Positions 35,537-43,701 are shown, numbered from the stretch's first letter. The stretch is 64,000 nucleotides of DNA from CAILZL01 sp963791615 (GCA_963791615.1 CAWBTE010000006.1:868001-932000); one strand, 5' to 3'. Made by a program: numbers and translations. Notes: a model not told the origin generated them from the letters alone.

Positions 35537-36625
35537 ATGAAAATTGGCATTATTGGCGCGGGCCAGCTGGGCCGCATGCTGGCGCTGGCGGGTTACCCAT
35601 TAGGCCTGCGCTTTACATTCCTCGATCCCAGTCCCGATGCCTGCGCAGCACAGGTGGGCGACTGCATTCAGGGCGCGTATGACGATCCCGCCAAGCTGCG
35701 CCAGCTCGCCGAAGAGGTGGATGTCATCAGCTTCGAGTTTGAAAACGTGCCGGTTGCTGCGGTGGAAGCCATCGCCAGGCTCAAACCCTTCTACCCACCT
35801 GTTTCAGCACTCGGTGCGTCACAGGATAGGCTCACCGAAAAAACCCTGTTCGGCAAACTCGGCATTCCGACGCCGGGTTTCTGCGCGGTCAATTCACTAG
35901 CGGACTTGCAGCAGGCCGTTTCCCGCATCGGCATTCCCGGCATCCTGAAAACCCGCCGGCTGGGTTACGACGGCCGGGGCCAGTTCCGCATTCGTAAACC
36001 GGCCGACGTGACTGTAGCCTGGGCCGCGTTGCAGGGTTCGCCGTTGATTTATGAAGCCTTCGTAGCGTTCACGCGCGAGGTGTCCATTATCGGTGCGCGC
36101 AGCAGCCGGGGTGAAATCGCCATTTACCCGCTATCGGAAAACACGCATCGGGACGGCATCCTGCACACCACCAGAGCGCCCTATCGCCAGGCCAAACTGC
36201 AAAAACAGGCGGAAACCTACCTCAAGAAACTGCTGAAGCATTTCGACTACGTGGGCATCCTGACCATCGAATTCTTTGTCCTGCGCGGCAAGCTGATTGC
36301 CAACGAAATGGCGCCGCGCGTGCACAACTCCGGACACGCCAGCATCGAAGGCTCACAAACCAGCCAGTTTGAAAACCACCTGCGGGCCATTTGCGGCCTG
36401 CCACTGGGCAGCACCGCGCCACGCGGCCATAGCGCCATGCTGAATTTCGTCGGCGCCATTCCGGAACGGGCAACTGCGCTGAAGCAGACCGGCGTGCATT
36501 TCCACCACTATGGCAAGGAAGCGCGCCCCGCACGCAAGCTGGGCCACGCCACGGTGGTGGCAAAAACCGCTGCGCAACGCGATCAGGCGCTGAAAAAACT
36601 GCTCAAACTGGTTGGCCAGCAGTGA
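35537..36625 (+). CDS. purK: N5-carboxyaminoimidazole ribonucleotide synthase
   Basis: A 362-residue ATP-grasp enzyme that makes N5-CAIR from AIR, bicarbonate and ATP. The N-terminus MKIGIIGAGQLGRMLALAGY and the ATP-grasp motifs (KTRRLGYDGRGQFRI, YEAFVAFTREVSIIGAR, TIEFFVLRGKLIANEMAPRV in pieces) are typical, ending NFVGAIPERA and the C-terminal HHYGKEARPARKLGHATV. Second gene of purEK. Confidence 0.97.
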   Translation: MKIGIIGAGQLGRMLALAGYPLGLRFTFLDPSPDACAAQVGDCIQGAYDDPAKLRQLAEEVDVISFEFENVPVAAVEAIARLKPFYPPVSALGASQDRLTEKTLFGKLGIPTPGFCAVNSLADLQQAVSRIGIPGILKTRRLGYDGRGQFRIRKPADVTVAWAALQGSPLIYEAFVAFTREVSIIGARSSRGEIAIYPLSENTHRDGILHTTRAPYRQAKLQKQAETYLKKLLKHFDYVGILTIEFFVLRGKLIANEMAPRVHNSGHASIEGSQTSQFENHLRAICGLPLGSTAPRGHSAMLNFVGAIPERATALKQTGVHFHHYGKEARPARKLGHATVVAKTAAQRDQALKKLLKLVGQQ

Positions 36626-36732
36626 CGCGGCTCACGTCATGACATAACGGCTTTGGACAGCTGACGCTCAGGGTTTAGACTGGCGCAGTTGATTGGGCTG
36701 ACTCCATACGCCAACAAGGACTCGCGCCGCGC

Positions 36733-38049
36733 ATGTATCTCGAACTGTTCAAACTGAAAGAATTGCCGTTCCGGCTGTCACCGGACCCCGCATTTCTGTA
36801 CCTGTCGAAAAACCACGCCCGCGCCAAGGCGTATATGGAGTCGACCATCTGGTTTACCGACGGCTTCGTGATCATCACCGGCGAAATCGGCGCCGGCAAA
36901 ACCACACTGATCGAAACCTTTTTGAGCGAGCTGGAAAAAGACGTGGTGGTGGCGCAGATCAACCAGACACAGCTATCCCCCAATGAATTTCTGCAATCCA
37001 TCCTGGTGCAGTTCGGTTTTCAGCCGTTCAACATGAAGAAGGTGGAACTGATGTCCACCTTGAACAACTTCCTGATCGAACAATACGCCAACGGTCGGCG
37101 CGTGCTGCTGATCATCGATGAAGCCCAGAACCTGTCCATGAAAGTGCTGGAAGAAGTGCGTTTGCTGTCCGGCATCGAGACTACCAAGGACAAGGTGATG
37201 CGCATCATCCTGGCCGGTCAGCCCGAGCTGAACGAGAAACTGGACATGCCCGAACTGGCGCAGCTGACGCAGCGGGTACGCCTGCGCTTTCACCTGACGC
37301 CGCTGACACGTGAAGACACCGAACACTATGTCCAGCATCGCCTTGAAGTGGCTGGCTCGAATGGCCGCGAGATTTTTGCCGCCGATACCTACGACATGCT
37401 GTTCCGTTACACGGGCGGAGTGCCACGTCTGGTGAACACACTGTGTGATACCGCCATGATGGCGGCGTTCGCGCAGGATGAAGACATAGTCAGTCTGGAA
37501 ACCCTGAAAAGCGCCATCGCGGAGTTGCGCTGGCAGGACTATGCAGCGCGCTCATCAAAACTGCCGGTGTACCGTCCGGACGCTGCTGAGCGAAAAACGA
37601 TGCAGCGCGACAACAATGTCCTTGCGCATCTGTTGTTGTCCCACAAGGGCGAGTCACTGCATGATTTTGAGCTGCGCCCCGGCCGATTCCTGATTGGCCG
37701 TACCCAGGAAAATGATCTGCAGATCGACAGCACCTTCATCAGCCGGCACCACGCACAGGTGATCAGTACCCAGGGCAGCTGCATTATTGAAGACCTGAAC
37801 AGCACCAACGGCATCGCGCATAACGGCAAGCGCATTCGCCGCCGCGTGCTGAATGACGGTGACGTGCTGCAGCTGGGTGAACACGAGCTGGCGTACATGG
37901 ATGAACGTAATCTGCGTAACCGTCCGGATCGGCCGCATACCGATGACGCCGTGCCGTTGCTGTCCGAGACCACCCATCTGCCGCCATCAATGGCAGTGCG
38001 TAAAAATAAGGAAAAAGCACACGATGAAACCATCGCAGAGGATGAATAG
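36733..38049 (+). CDS. ExeA/GspA-type AAA ATPase with a C-terminal FHA domain
   Basis: A 438-residue protein. Residues 1-270 are an ExeA/GspA/MshM-type AAA ATPase: MYLELFKLKELPFRLSPDP, Walker A GEIGAGKTTLIETF, Walker B VLLIIDEAQNL and the conserved GIETTKDKVMRIILAGQPEL. Residues about 310-400 form an FHA domain with GRFLIGRTQENDLQI, FISRHHAQV and DLNSTNGIAHNGK, which binds phosphothreonine. Relatives load type II secretion or MSHA pilus secretins. FHA in place of the usual peptidoglycan-binding C-terminus is uncommon. A Hanks-type kinase lies at 50.2 kb in this window. Confidence 0.9.
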   Translation: MYLELFKLKELPFRLSPDPAFLYLSKNHARAKAYMESTIWFTDGFVIITGEIGAGKTTLIETFLSELEKDVVVAQINQTQLSPNEFLQSILVQFGFQPFNMKKVELMSTLNNFLIEQYANGRRVLLIIDEAQNLSMKVLEEVRLLSGIETTKDKVMRIILAGQPELNEKLDMPELAQLTQRVRLRFHLTPLTREDTEHYVQHRLEVAGSNGREIFAADTYDMLFRYTGGVPRLVNTLCDTAMMAAFAQDEDIVSLETLKSAIAELRWQDYAARSSKLPVYRPDAAERKTMQRDNNVLAHLLLSHKGESLHDFELRPGRFLIGRTQENDLQIDSTFISRHHAQVISTQGSCIIEDLNSTNGIAHNGKRIRRRVLNDGDVLQLGEHELAYMDERNLRNRPDRPHTDDAVPLLSETTHLPPSMAVRKNKEKAHDETIAEDE

Positions 38050-38069
38050 GCTCTTAGTCATCCAGTGAC

Positions 38070-38170
38070 TGATCGGGATGCAGTGCAAGGCGGAACCGCC
38101 AAAAACGCAGCGTCACGGAGTACGTGAGTAGCGGTTCAACGCAGCAATGCGCCCTTCAGCATTGAACAGC
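38070..38170. repeat. Degraded second copy of the MITE-like element
   Basis: It shares with the 28.2-kb element gggatgcagtgcaaggcgg, the CGCAGCG/GTACGTGAGTA core and aacgcagcaatgcgcccttc in the same order and orientation, over about 100 bp. The outer inverted repeats have decayed, though a TTGAACAG remnant of the right one remains. Read on the minus strand it supplies the last codons (LKGALLR, stop) of the small membrane protein gene. Confidence 0.7.
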
Positions 38171-38381
38171 GATCCAGGATGCTGTTGTATTCACTCTGCG
38201 AACGCCGGTAGTCGCGGCGCCTCAGCCACAACACGGCGCCAAACACCAGCAGCGCCACCCCCAGCATCAGCAACAGCGTATGCCAGGCAGCGCCGGCATA
38301 ACTTGCGCCGCCCAGCAGCAGCGCCCCTGCCAGCATGTAGGCGTAGGGAAGAAACTCATACACCGGACGCGACAACCACAT
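38136..38381 (-). CDS. Small two-helix membrane protein, C-terminus from a repeat
   Basis: An 81-residue protein with two hydrophobic segments (residues about 11-30 and 34-52; YMLAGALLLGGASYAGAAW and LLLMLGVALLVFGAVLWL) and a basic arginine patch after the second (RRRDYRR). No family name is secure. It starts 23 bp after the tldD stop and on the same strand, so is likely in its operon. Its last codons come from a MITE-like repeat, so the original C-terminus may have differed. Confidence 0.6.
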   Translation of the reverse strand: MWLSRPVYEFLPYAYMLAGALLLGGASYAGAAWHTLLLMLGVALLVFGAVLWLRRRDYRRSQSEYNSILDRCSMLKGALLR

Positions 38382-38404
38382 GACTCACCTCGTCTGTATT
38401 GTTC

Positions 38405-39931
38405 TCAGGTAGCGGTGCCACCCACCGTCAAGCCATCTATGCGCAGCGTGGGCTGGCCTACGCCCACCGGCACATCCTGACCCTCCTTACCGCAGGTGCC
38501 CACACCCTCATCCAGCTTGAGATCATTGCCCACCATCGAGACGCGAGTCAGCACATCCGGCCCATTGCCAATCAAGGTGGCGCCGCGCACCGGAGCAGTG
38601 AGTTTGCCATCTTCAATCAGATAGGCTTCGCTGGCCGAGAACACAAACTTGCCGGAAGTAATATCCACCTGACCACCGCCGAAGTTGTGGCAGTACAGAC
38701 CTTTTTTCACCGAGCCAATGATCTCCTGCGGATCATGCGGGCCATTGAGCATGTAGGTGTTGGTCATACGCGGCAGCGTCATGTGCGCAAAAGATTCGCG
38801 ACGACCATTGCCGGTGGGTTTCACGCCCATCAGGCGCGCATTGAGTTTGTCCTGCATGTAACCTTTAAGAACTCCATTTTCAATGAGCGTGGTGCATTGC
38901 GTGGGCGTGCCCTCATCATCAATGTTCAACGAGCCGCGACGATAACGCAGCGTACCGTCATCCACCACGGTACACAGCGGTGACGCCACCTGCTGCCCCA
39001 CCTTGCCGGTGAAAGCCGAAGTGCCCTTGCGATTGAAGTCGCCCTCCAGACCATGACCAATGGCTTCATGCAGCAGGATGCCAGGCCAACCGGAGCCGAG
39101 CACCACCGTCATCTGTCCGGCAGGCGCCGGCACCGCTTCAAGATTGACCAGCGCAGTGCGCACCGCTTCCTGCACCAGGCCCTGCCAGCGACCGCTGCGC
39201 AGGAACTCGGTCAATGAATAACGACCGCCCCCGCCACAATAGCCCTGCTCACGACGACCATTGTGTTCAACGATCACTGACACATTCATGCGCACCAGCG
39301 GCCGCACATCGGCCGCCAGCGTGCCATCGCTGGCGGTGATCAGGATGGTCTCGTGTACGGCAGCCATACTGGCCATCACTTGCGTAACCCGTGTATCCAG
39401 CTTGCGCGCCGCCGCATCCACCTCGCCCAGCAAGGCCACTTTCTGCTGATCGCTCAGACCGTCAAACGGATCAGTTACGGCATACAGCTGCCGCGTATGC
39501 GCTGACTGCCACGCCGAGACACTGCCACTGCCCTGACCACGGGCAATGGCGCGCGCGGCTTTGGATGCCTGGGTCAGGGCGGGCAACACGATTTCATCAG
39601 AATAGGCAAAGCCGGTTTTTTCACCCGCCAGTGCACGCACGCCCACACCCTGTTCAATGCTGTGTGAACCTTCCTTGACGATGCCATCCTCCAGCGCCCA
39701 CGACTCTTCACGTGATACCTGGAAATACAGATCGGCATAGTCCACCGCCGAGCCCATGACCGTACCCAGCGCCTGCGCCAGCTGATTTTCATCCAGCCCG
39801 GAAGGCTCCAGGATGGTATTACGCGCCACACTCAGCGCCGGCAACGCCAGTACATCGGCGGTACGCGCCGGCTGCAAGTTGAGGGCAGACAGGACAAAGG
39901 ATTCATCGACGCGACTGGGCAGGATGGACAT
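38405..39931 (-). CDS. tldD: Metalloprotease TldD
   Basis: A 508-residue protein, the zinc-bearing half of the TldD-PmbA protease. The zinc motif is HEAIGHGLEGD, with YCGGGGRYSLTEFL, LNIDDEGTPTQCTTLIENG and GTCGKEGQDVPVGVGQPTLR near the C-terminus, all typical. I used the ATG at 39931 (MSILPSRVDESFVLSALNLQ), the usual kind of start. In related genomes nit precedes tldD directly; here a 2.8-kb insert separates them. About 27 extra residues follow MSILPSRVD before the conserved core begins, compared with short homologues. Confidence 0.95.
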   Translation of the reverse strand: MSILPSRVDESFVLSALNLQPARTADVLALPALSVARNTILEPSGLDENQLAQALGTVMGSAVDYADLYFQVSREESWALEDGIVKEGSHSIEQGVGVRALAGEKTGFAYSDEIVLPALTQASKAARAIARGQGSGSVSAWQSAHTRQLYAVTDPFDGLSDQQKVALLGEVDAAARKLDTRVTQVMASMAAVHETILITASDGTLAADVRPLVRMNVSVIVEHNGRREQGYCGGGGRYSLTEFLRSGRWQGLVQEAVRTALVNLEAVPAPAGQMTVVLGSGWPGILLHEAIGHGLEGDFNRKGTSAFTGKVGQQVASPLCTVVDDGTLRYRRGSLNIDDEGTPTQCTTLIENGVLKGYMQDKLNARLMGVKPTGNGRRESFAHMTLPRMTNTYMLNGPHDPQEIIGSVKKGLYCHNFGGGQVDITSGKFVFSASEAYLIEDGKLTAPVRGATLIGNGPDVLTRVSMVGNDLKLDEGVGTCGKEGQDVPVGVGQPTLRIDGLTVGGTAT

Positions 39932-39970
39932 GAGACTCACATATTTCGGGCAGACGACAAGCCTACCGCT

Positions 39971-40035
39971 TATAGCCGACGCTGCGCCAGCACCACGCCC
40001 GGCCCGGTGGCACGACAGGCCAGCAGCTCGCCCCA
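39971..40035 (-). pseudogene. 3' remnant of the nit gene (left copy)
   Basis: This 65-bp piece matches the 3' end of the intact nit gene across the insert. The part tatagccgacgctgcgccag matches 42869-42888 with one change, and the following 45 or more bases match 42939-42988 exactly. Between the two blocks about 50 bp are missing, deleted between two GCCAG repeats. On the minus strand it still reads an RRL-stop end. It is what remains of the original nit 3' end, beside tldD. Confidence 0.88.
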
Positions 40036-40141
40036 TGCATCAAGGCGGCAACGTAGCGGAAATTTCGATTCCTCATTGGATAAGGTCGTCATTGGGGAGT
40101 CAAGACCTGTTCCCCGTGCTCAAACCAACCACCTCGTCAGG

Positions 40142-40213
40142 TGGACCGGCATCAGGTGAGATCACTGGACCGACATGCCGTGAAATCAGTGGCCCGGTTT
40201 GGGGCGAAATACG
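40142..40213. repeat. Three tandem 24-bp imperfect repeats
   Basis: Units at 40142-40165, 40166-40189 and 40190-40213 share TGG(A/C)CCG at the start and GAAAT or GAGAT near the end. Such multiple end repeats, followed by GAAATACGCA-like sequence, resemble the termini of IS21-family elements, so this may be an IS relic at the edge of the insert. The identification is by memory of the pattern, not by search. Bases 40036-40335 hold no other gene I can support. Confidence 0.55.
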
Positions 40214-40335
40214 CACATGAGTGGACGGTTTTCTACCGCAGCGCGAAGACTGCTTTCCACCCGATGCTGGCTTTCGGCAGTATTGGCTCCTATCCTCTGC
40301 CCGGAATCCAGCTGACCAGCACTACGAAGATTGCG

Positions 40336-40872
40336 ATGCCTACCCACTCACGCCTTGGCAAACAAATTGCTGAAGTCACAGCAGCCCTGAAAGAGCTGGG
40401 CGCGCAATATGCCCTGATCGGTGGACTGGCGCTGGCGTCGCACAAAGTCATTCGTGCCACCCAGGATGTCGATCTGCTGGTGGCCAGCGAGCGTGCCGAT
40501 AACGTTGACGCAGCTTTGCTCAGCCTTGGTTATCAGTGTCTGCATCGCAGTGCCGATGCAGGCAACTACCAGCGTGGCCGCGAGCGTGTAGACTTTCTGT
40601 ACGCAAGCCGCCCGATCGCACGTCAACTACTGGCCGGCGCTGCGACCTTGAACACCTCGCTAGGTGAATTGCGCGTGATCAGTAGCGAGGGGTTGATTGG
40701 CTTCAAGCTTCAGGGATGGGTCAATGATCCACGGCGCACGCAGGATCTTGAAGACATCCGAGCCCTGCTGCGCGCCAACCGTGAACAACTTGATCTGCTT
40801 GAAGTGCGCAGCTACTTTCAGCTCTTTGACCGGAACGCATTACTTGATGAACTCCTTACCCAACTCGGCTGA
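40336..40872 (+). CDS. Nucleotidyltransferase-fold protein (AbiEii/MNT-like)
   Basis: A 178-residue protein with the nucleotidyltransferase pattern: YALIGGLALASHKVIRATQD, then DVDLLVASE with the paired aspartates that bind metal, and RVDFLYASRPIARQLLAG where a third acidic residue sits. The C-terminal helices (DPRRTQDLEDIRALLRAN) are like those of AbiEii-type toxins and related proteins. Many such proteins act in toxin-antitoxin or defence modules, although others have unknown roles. It overlaps the next small gene by 26 bp. I chose the ATG at 40336 because upstream sequence is repeat. Confidence 0.75.
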   Translation: MPTHSRLGKQIAEVTAALKELGAQYALIGGLALASHKVIRATQDVDLLVASERADNVDAALLSLGYQCLHRSADAGNYQRGRERVDFLYASRPIARQLLAGAATLNTSLGELRVISSEGLIGFKLQGWVNDPRRTQDLEDIRALLRANREQLDLLEVRSYFQLFDRNALLDELLTQLG

Positions 40873-41029
40873 TGCCCCCTTCGTCGCAGAAGGCGGCATC
40901 ACCATCACGCCCGAAGCAACGCCCGATCCATTCGCGGCGCTGGATGAGTTGATGGTAGTCGTTGAAGCGCTGTGCCCGGAGTGGCCGCAGCGAGGCCTAT
41001 TCGTCGATGGCGGACGGATGTTGCTGTGA
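40847..41029 (+). CDS. Small acidic protein overlapping the nucleotidyltransferase gene
   Basis: A 60-residue acidic protein beginning MNSLPNSADAPFVAEGGITI and ending GLFVDGGRMLL, with LDELMVVVEALCPEWPQRG as a probable helix. It starts inside the nucleotidyltransferase gene (26-bp overlap), so the two are translated together. Size and charge would suit an antitoxin-like or accessory partner, but I do not recognise a family. Confidence 0.55.
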   Translation: MNSLPNSADAPFVAEGGITITPEATPDPFAALDELMVVVEALCPEWPQRGLFVDGGRMLL

Positions 41030-41269
41030 GCCCAGCGACTATCGCCCGCTAAAAGACCTGGCGAACGGCGAACGATGCCGGCACCATTCACGCCACACGC
41101 AACCCACGCCAAATACCTTCGAACCTTCGCACCGGCACCGTTGGCCTGTGCGGCACCATGCGCTTGCACCTCCTTACGGTATGGACAATTTAGAAGAGAT
41201 TTTCGATATGCTTTGGCTGCATCGCGTTGTGGACACGCAATTCCAACACACGAACCGGACGCACAAAAA

Positions 41270-41965
41270 ATGAAACGAATCCTTCTCGCCGCCGCCTTGT
41301 TCTTCCCGATCCAGAGCTTTTCGCAACCCGCTCCCGTACGGGCACAATCGGCGCCCTCTGCATCCAGCCCGGCGGAGATACGCGAAGCCGCCGAGCAAGG
41401 CGAAGCCGGCGCACAGTTAATGCTCGGCCGTGCTTACGATATTGGAGCAAGCGTACCGCAGGACTTCGCGCAGGCTGTCAGTTGGTACCGCAAGGCTGCT
41501 GATCAAGGGGATGCTCATGCGCAATACGCGCTCGGCAATGCTTACTATCAGGGAATAGGCGTACCGCAGGATTACGCACAAGCCGCTGGCTGGTTCCGCA
41601 AAGCTGCCGAGCAAGGCACTGACGACGCACAGCGCATGCTCGGCGGCATGCACTTAGCGGGGGAAGGTGTATTGCAGGATTACGTGCAGGCCGCCAGCTG
41701 GGTTCGCAAGGCCGCCGAACAAGGAAACACCAAAGCGCAATTACTGCTCTCCACCATGTACGCAGAAGGCAAAGGCGTTCCGCAGGACTATGTCCTTACT
41801 TACGCATGGTTGAACCTTGGCGCGTCCAAAATCGGATTGGAGGAGCTAAGGGAGGGGCGCAATGCGATCGCCGCAATGCTCACTCCGGCACAAATTGCCG
41901 AAGCGCAACGCCTGAGCAGCAAGTGGAAGCCCGGCCAGGGTATCAAGCGTGAGACGAAGCGGTGA
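41270..41965 (+). CDS. Secreted Sel1-repeat protein
   Basis: A 231-residue protein with a signal peptide (MKRILLAAALFFPIQSFSQP) and four Sel1/TPR-like repeats of about 36 residues, each with the pattern AQ..LG..Y..G.GVPQDYAQA..W.RKAAEQG (about residues 40-190). It should be exported to the periplasm as a protein-binding solenoid. The C-terminal segment (LTYAWLNLGASKIGLEELRE) is the usual end of such proteins. A ribosome site is weak; the A-run just before the ATG may serve. Partners unknown. Confidence 0.88.
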   Translation: MKRILLAAALFFPIQSFSQPAPVRAQSAPSASSPAEIREAAEQGEAGAQLMLGRAYDIGASVPQDFAQAVSWYRKAADQGDAHAQYALGNAYYQGIGVPQDYAQAAGWFRKAAEQGTDDAQRMLGGMHLAGEGVLQDYVQAASWVRKAAEQGNTKAQLLLSTMYAEGKGVPQDYVLTYAWLNLGASKIGLEELREGRNAIAAMLTPAQIAEAQRLSSKWKPGQGIKRETKR

Positions 41966-42057
41966 TGCTATAGACACAAGTTACACGAACAGGTCTGGCA
42001 GGGATGGCTATTTGAAAGCCTAAAGGTTCGAGGCGACATTGATTTGAGGAGCATTTC

Positions 42058-42597
42058 ATGGACTGGAACCCATACGGGATTCATTACGACCGGCAGAACG
42101 CTGAATGGGCATATTGGTACGATAAGGCCAACTGCCTACGCGAATCCGCGCATCTTGTTTGGCAGGGTGTTATCGAAAATAGAACGCGGGCCAATTGCTT
42201 GCCTGTTTACAGGATGCTGATGGGCTATTCGTTTGAGCTATTGCTCAAGGCAACTCATATTAAAGACAGGCTTCAAGCTCCGCACATCCATGACTTGAGG
42301 GAACTTGCTAAGACGGTTGGTATCAGGCTCTCGCGGACAGAAATGGACATCTTGAGTGTCCTCACAGGCTACATCGTTTGGGATGGGCGATATCCGACAC
42401 CGAAGAGCCCGGAAAGGTTGATGCAACACTGGAGAACCACTGAAAACGTCGAAAACCGATCCACTCCAACAGAGATCGGGCTCATGCTCACCCCAAACGA
42501 GAATCTGGACTACCAAAACCTCTTGATGATGTGGCGCAAGATTTCTGATCCTCTATTCGCAACGAAACCAGAGGATGTGAATATGGATAAAACGTGA
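42058..42597 (+). CDS. Hypothetical protein, possible HEPN-like domain
   Basis: A 179-residue protein that is AT-richer than its neighbours, a sign of transfer. The N-terminus is rich in aromatic residues (MDWNPYGIHYDRQNAEWAYW). The centre reads MGYSFELLLKATHIKDRLQA followed by HIHDLRELAKTVGIRLSR, a pattern seen in HEPN-like and related helical domains where H-D-L-x-x-L follows a helix. A ribosome site (GAGG) is at 42044-42047. The nucleotidyltransferase gene upstream would fit a MNT-HEPN theme, but the two genes are not adjacent. The assignment is tentative. Confidence 0.6.
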   Translation: MDWNPYGIHYDRQNAEWAYWYDKANCLRESAHLVWQGVIENRTRANCLPVYRMLMGYSFELLLKATHIKDRLQAPHIHDLRELAKTVGIRLSRTEMDILSVLTGYIVWDGRYPTPKSPERLMQHWRTTENVENRSTPTEIGLMLTPNENLDYQNLLMMWRKISDPLFATKPEDVNMDKT

Positions 42598-42867
42598 AAT
42601 AGATTCATTCCTTGGGCGTCAAATATCTGCGGAGCTGGGTTTTCGGTCATGCGCCGTGCAGGCCCTAAGGGGTATCGCCAGCGGTTCATGCAAATCTGGC
42701 AAAGTTCTCTAAAATGTGTCCCCGAGTGAACAACTCGAATCGTGCTGAGCTTCCTCGGACCTCACCACGTGATGGAGCCGCACGTGATGGAGCCTGCGCG
42801 TGATGGAGCCGGTGCGCGTGATGGAGCCGGGCCGTCGATCCGTAGGTATTGGCTTGGTCACCCATAT
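42598..42867. other. Gap at the right edge of the insert with tandem repeats
   Basis: It holds no gene I can support. Four copies of CGTGATGGAGCC lie at 42768, 42783, 42799 and 42817 (periods 15, 16 and 18 bp) and end about 40 bp before the nit stop codon. They could be remnants of a mobile-element end or protein-binding iterons. Confidence 0.6.
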
Positions 42868-43677
42868 CTATAGCCGACGATGCGCCAGCGCCGGAAAGCC
42901 TTGGCGCTGCGCACGCTGCCGATCCAGATCAATTTCTGCCAGCACCACGCCCGGCCCGGTGGCACGACAGGCCAGCAGCTCGCCCCATGAGTCCACGATC
43001 ATTGAATGGCCCCAGGTTTCGCGGCCATTGGTGTGTAGCCCGGTTTGCGCGGGAGCCAGCAGGTAGCACAGATTTTCGATGGCGCGGGCACGTAACAGAA
43101 CGTCCCAGTGCGCAGCACCCGTAGGCACCGTAAACGCGGATGGCAGCACAAACACTTCGGCGCCCTGCTGACTCATCTGACGAAACAGCTCGGGAAAACG
43201 CAGGTCATAACAGATCGCCAGACCCAGCCTGCCGATGGGTGTATCGATCACCACCACGTTTTTTCCCGGCGCGATGGTGTCTGACTCCCGATAACTGCGC
43301 GTGGCGTCATCCACTTCCACATCGAACAGATGCATCTTGTCGTAACGCGCCACGCGCTCGCCTTGCGCATTCACGACCAGGCAGGCCGGCGCAACACGCG
43401 ACTTATTGGGCAATTTCAGTGGCAGGGTGCCAGCTACTATCCACAAGCCCAACTCGCGCGCCGTATCGGCCAGCCAGCGCTGCATCGGTCCATCATGGTC
43501 GTTTTCAGCGATCGCAAACTTGTCCTGATCACTCATGCCCATCAGGGCAAAGTTTTCCGGCAATGCAGCCAGCTGTGCGCCCTGCCGGGCCGCCTGCTGC
43601 AACAACTGCGAAGCCGTGTGCAGATTCTCATGAACTTCTGCGCCTGAAGTCATCTGTATGACTGCGGCCATACTCAT
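42868..43677 (-). CDS. Carbon-nitrogen hydrolase (Nit/omega-amidase-like)
   Basis: A 269-residue nitrilase-superfamily amidase. The catalytic triad is visible: Glu in LAALPENFALMG, Lys in ARYDKMHLFDVEV, and Cys in LAICYDLRFPELFR. Relatives remove alpha-ketoglutaramate or deaminated glutathione. It lies 24 bp downstream of yhdP and, in related genomes, just before tldD. The last 40 codons or so are duplicated as a remnant beside tldD, so the current 3' end probably came with the insert. The stop is at 42868-42870. Confidence 0.9.
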   Translation of the reverse strand: MSMAAVIQMTSGAEVHENLHTASQLLQQAARQGAQLAALPENFALMGMSDQDKFAIAENDHDGPMQRWLADTARELGLWIVAGTLPLKLPNKSRVAPACLVVNAQGERVARYDKMHLFDVEVDDATRSYRESDTIAPGKNVVVIDTPIGRLGLAICYDLRFPELFRQMSQQGAEVFVLPSAFTVPTGAAHWDVLLRARAIENLCYLLAPAQTGLHTNGRETWGHSMIVDSWGELLACRATGPGVVLAEIDLDRQRAQRQGFPALAHRRL

Positions 43678-43701
43678 GGCGACGTACTCATGGAAAAATA
43701 C

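Larger units (their letters stand above)
40036..42867. mobile_element. Accessory insert between tldD and nit
   Basis: Its 2.8 kb carry a nucleotidyltransferase gene with a small overlapping partner, a secreted Sel1 protein and a possible HEPN protein, all on the plus strand, inside a minus-strand core operon (maf-rng-yhdP-nit-tldD). A copy of the nit 3' end lies on both sides, and short tandem repeats stand near both edges. There is no integrase. It looks like an insertion that entered the 3' end of nit and restored it. Boundaries follow the two nit copies. Confidence 0.75.

Noticed and set aside
39971..40300. Gene starting before the nucleotidyltransferase ATG at 40141
   Set aside because: The upstream part is the triple repeat and the nit remnant, not conserved protein; the family begins at 40336.
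42800..43066. Plus-strand open frame over the nit 3' end
   Set aside because: It is antisense to the conserved nit coding sequence and begins in tandem repeats.
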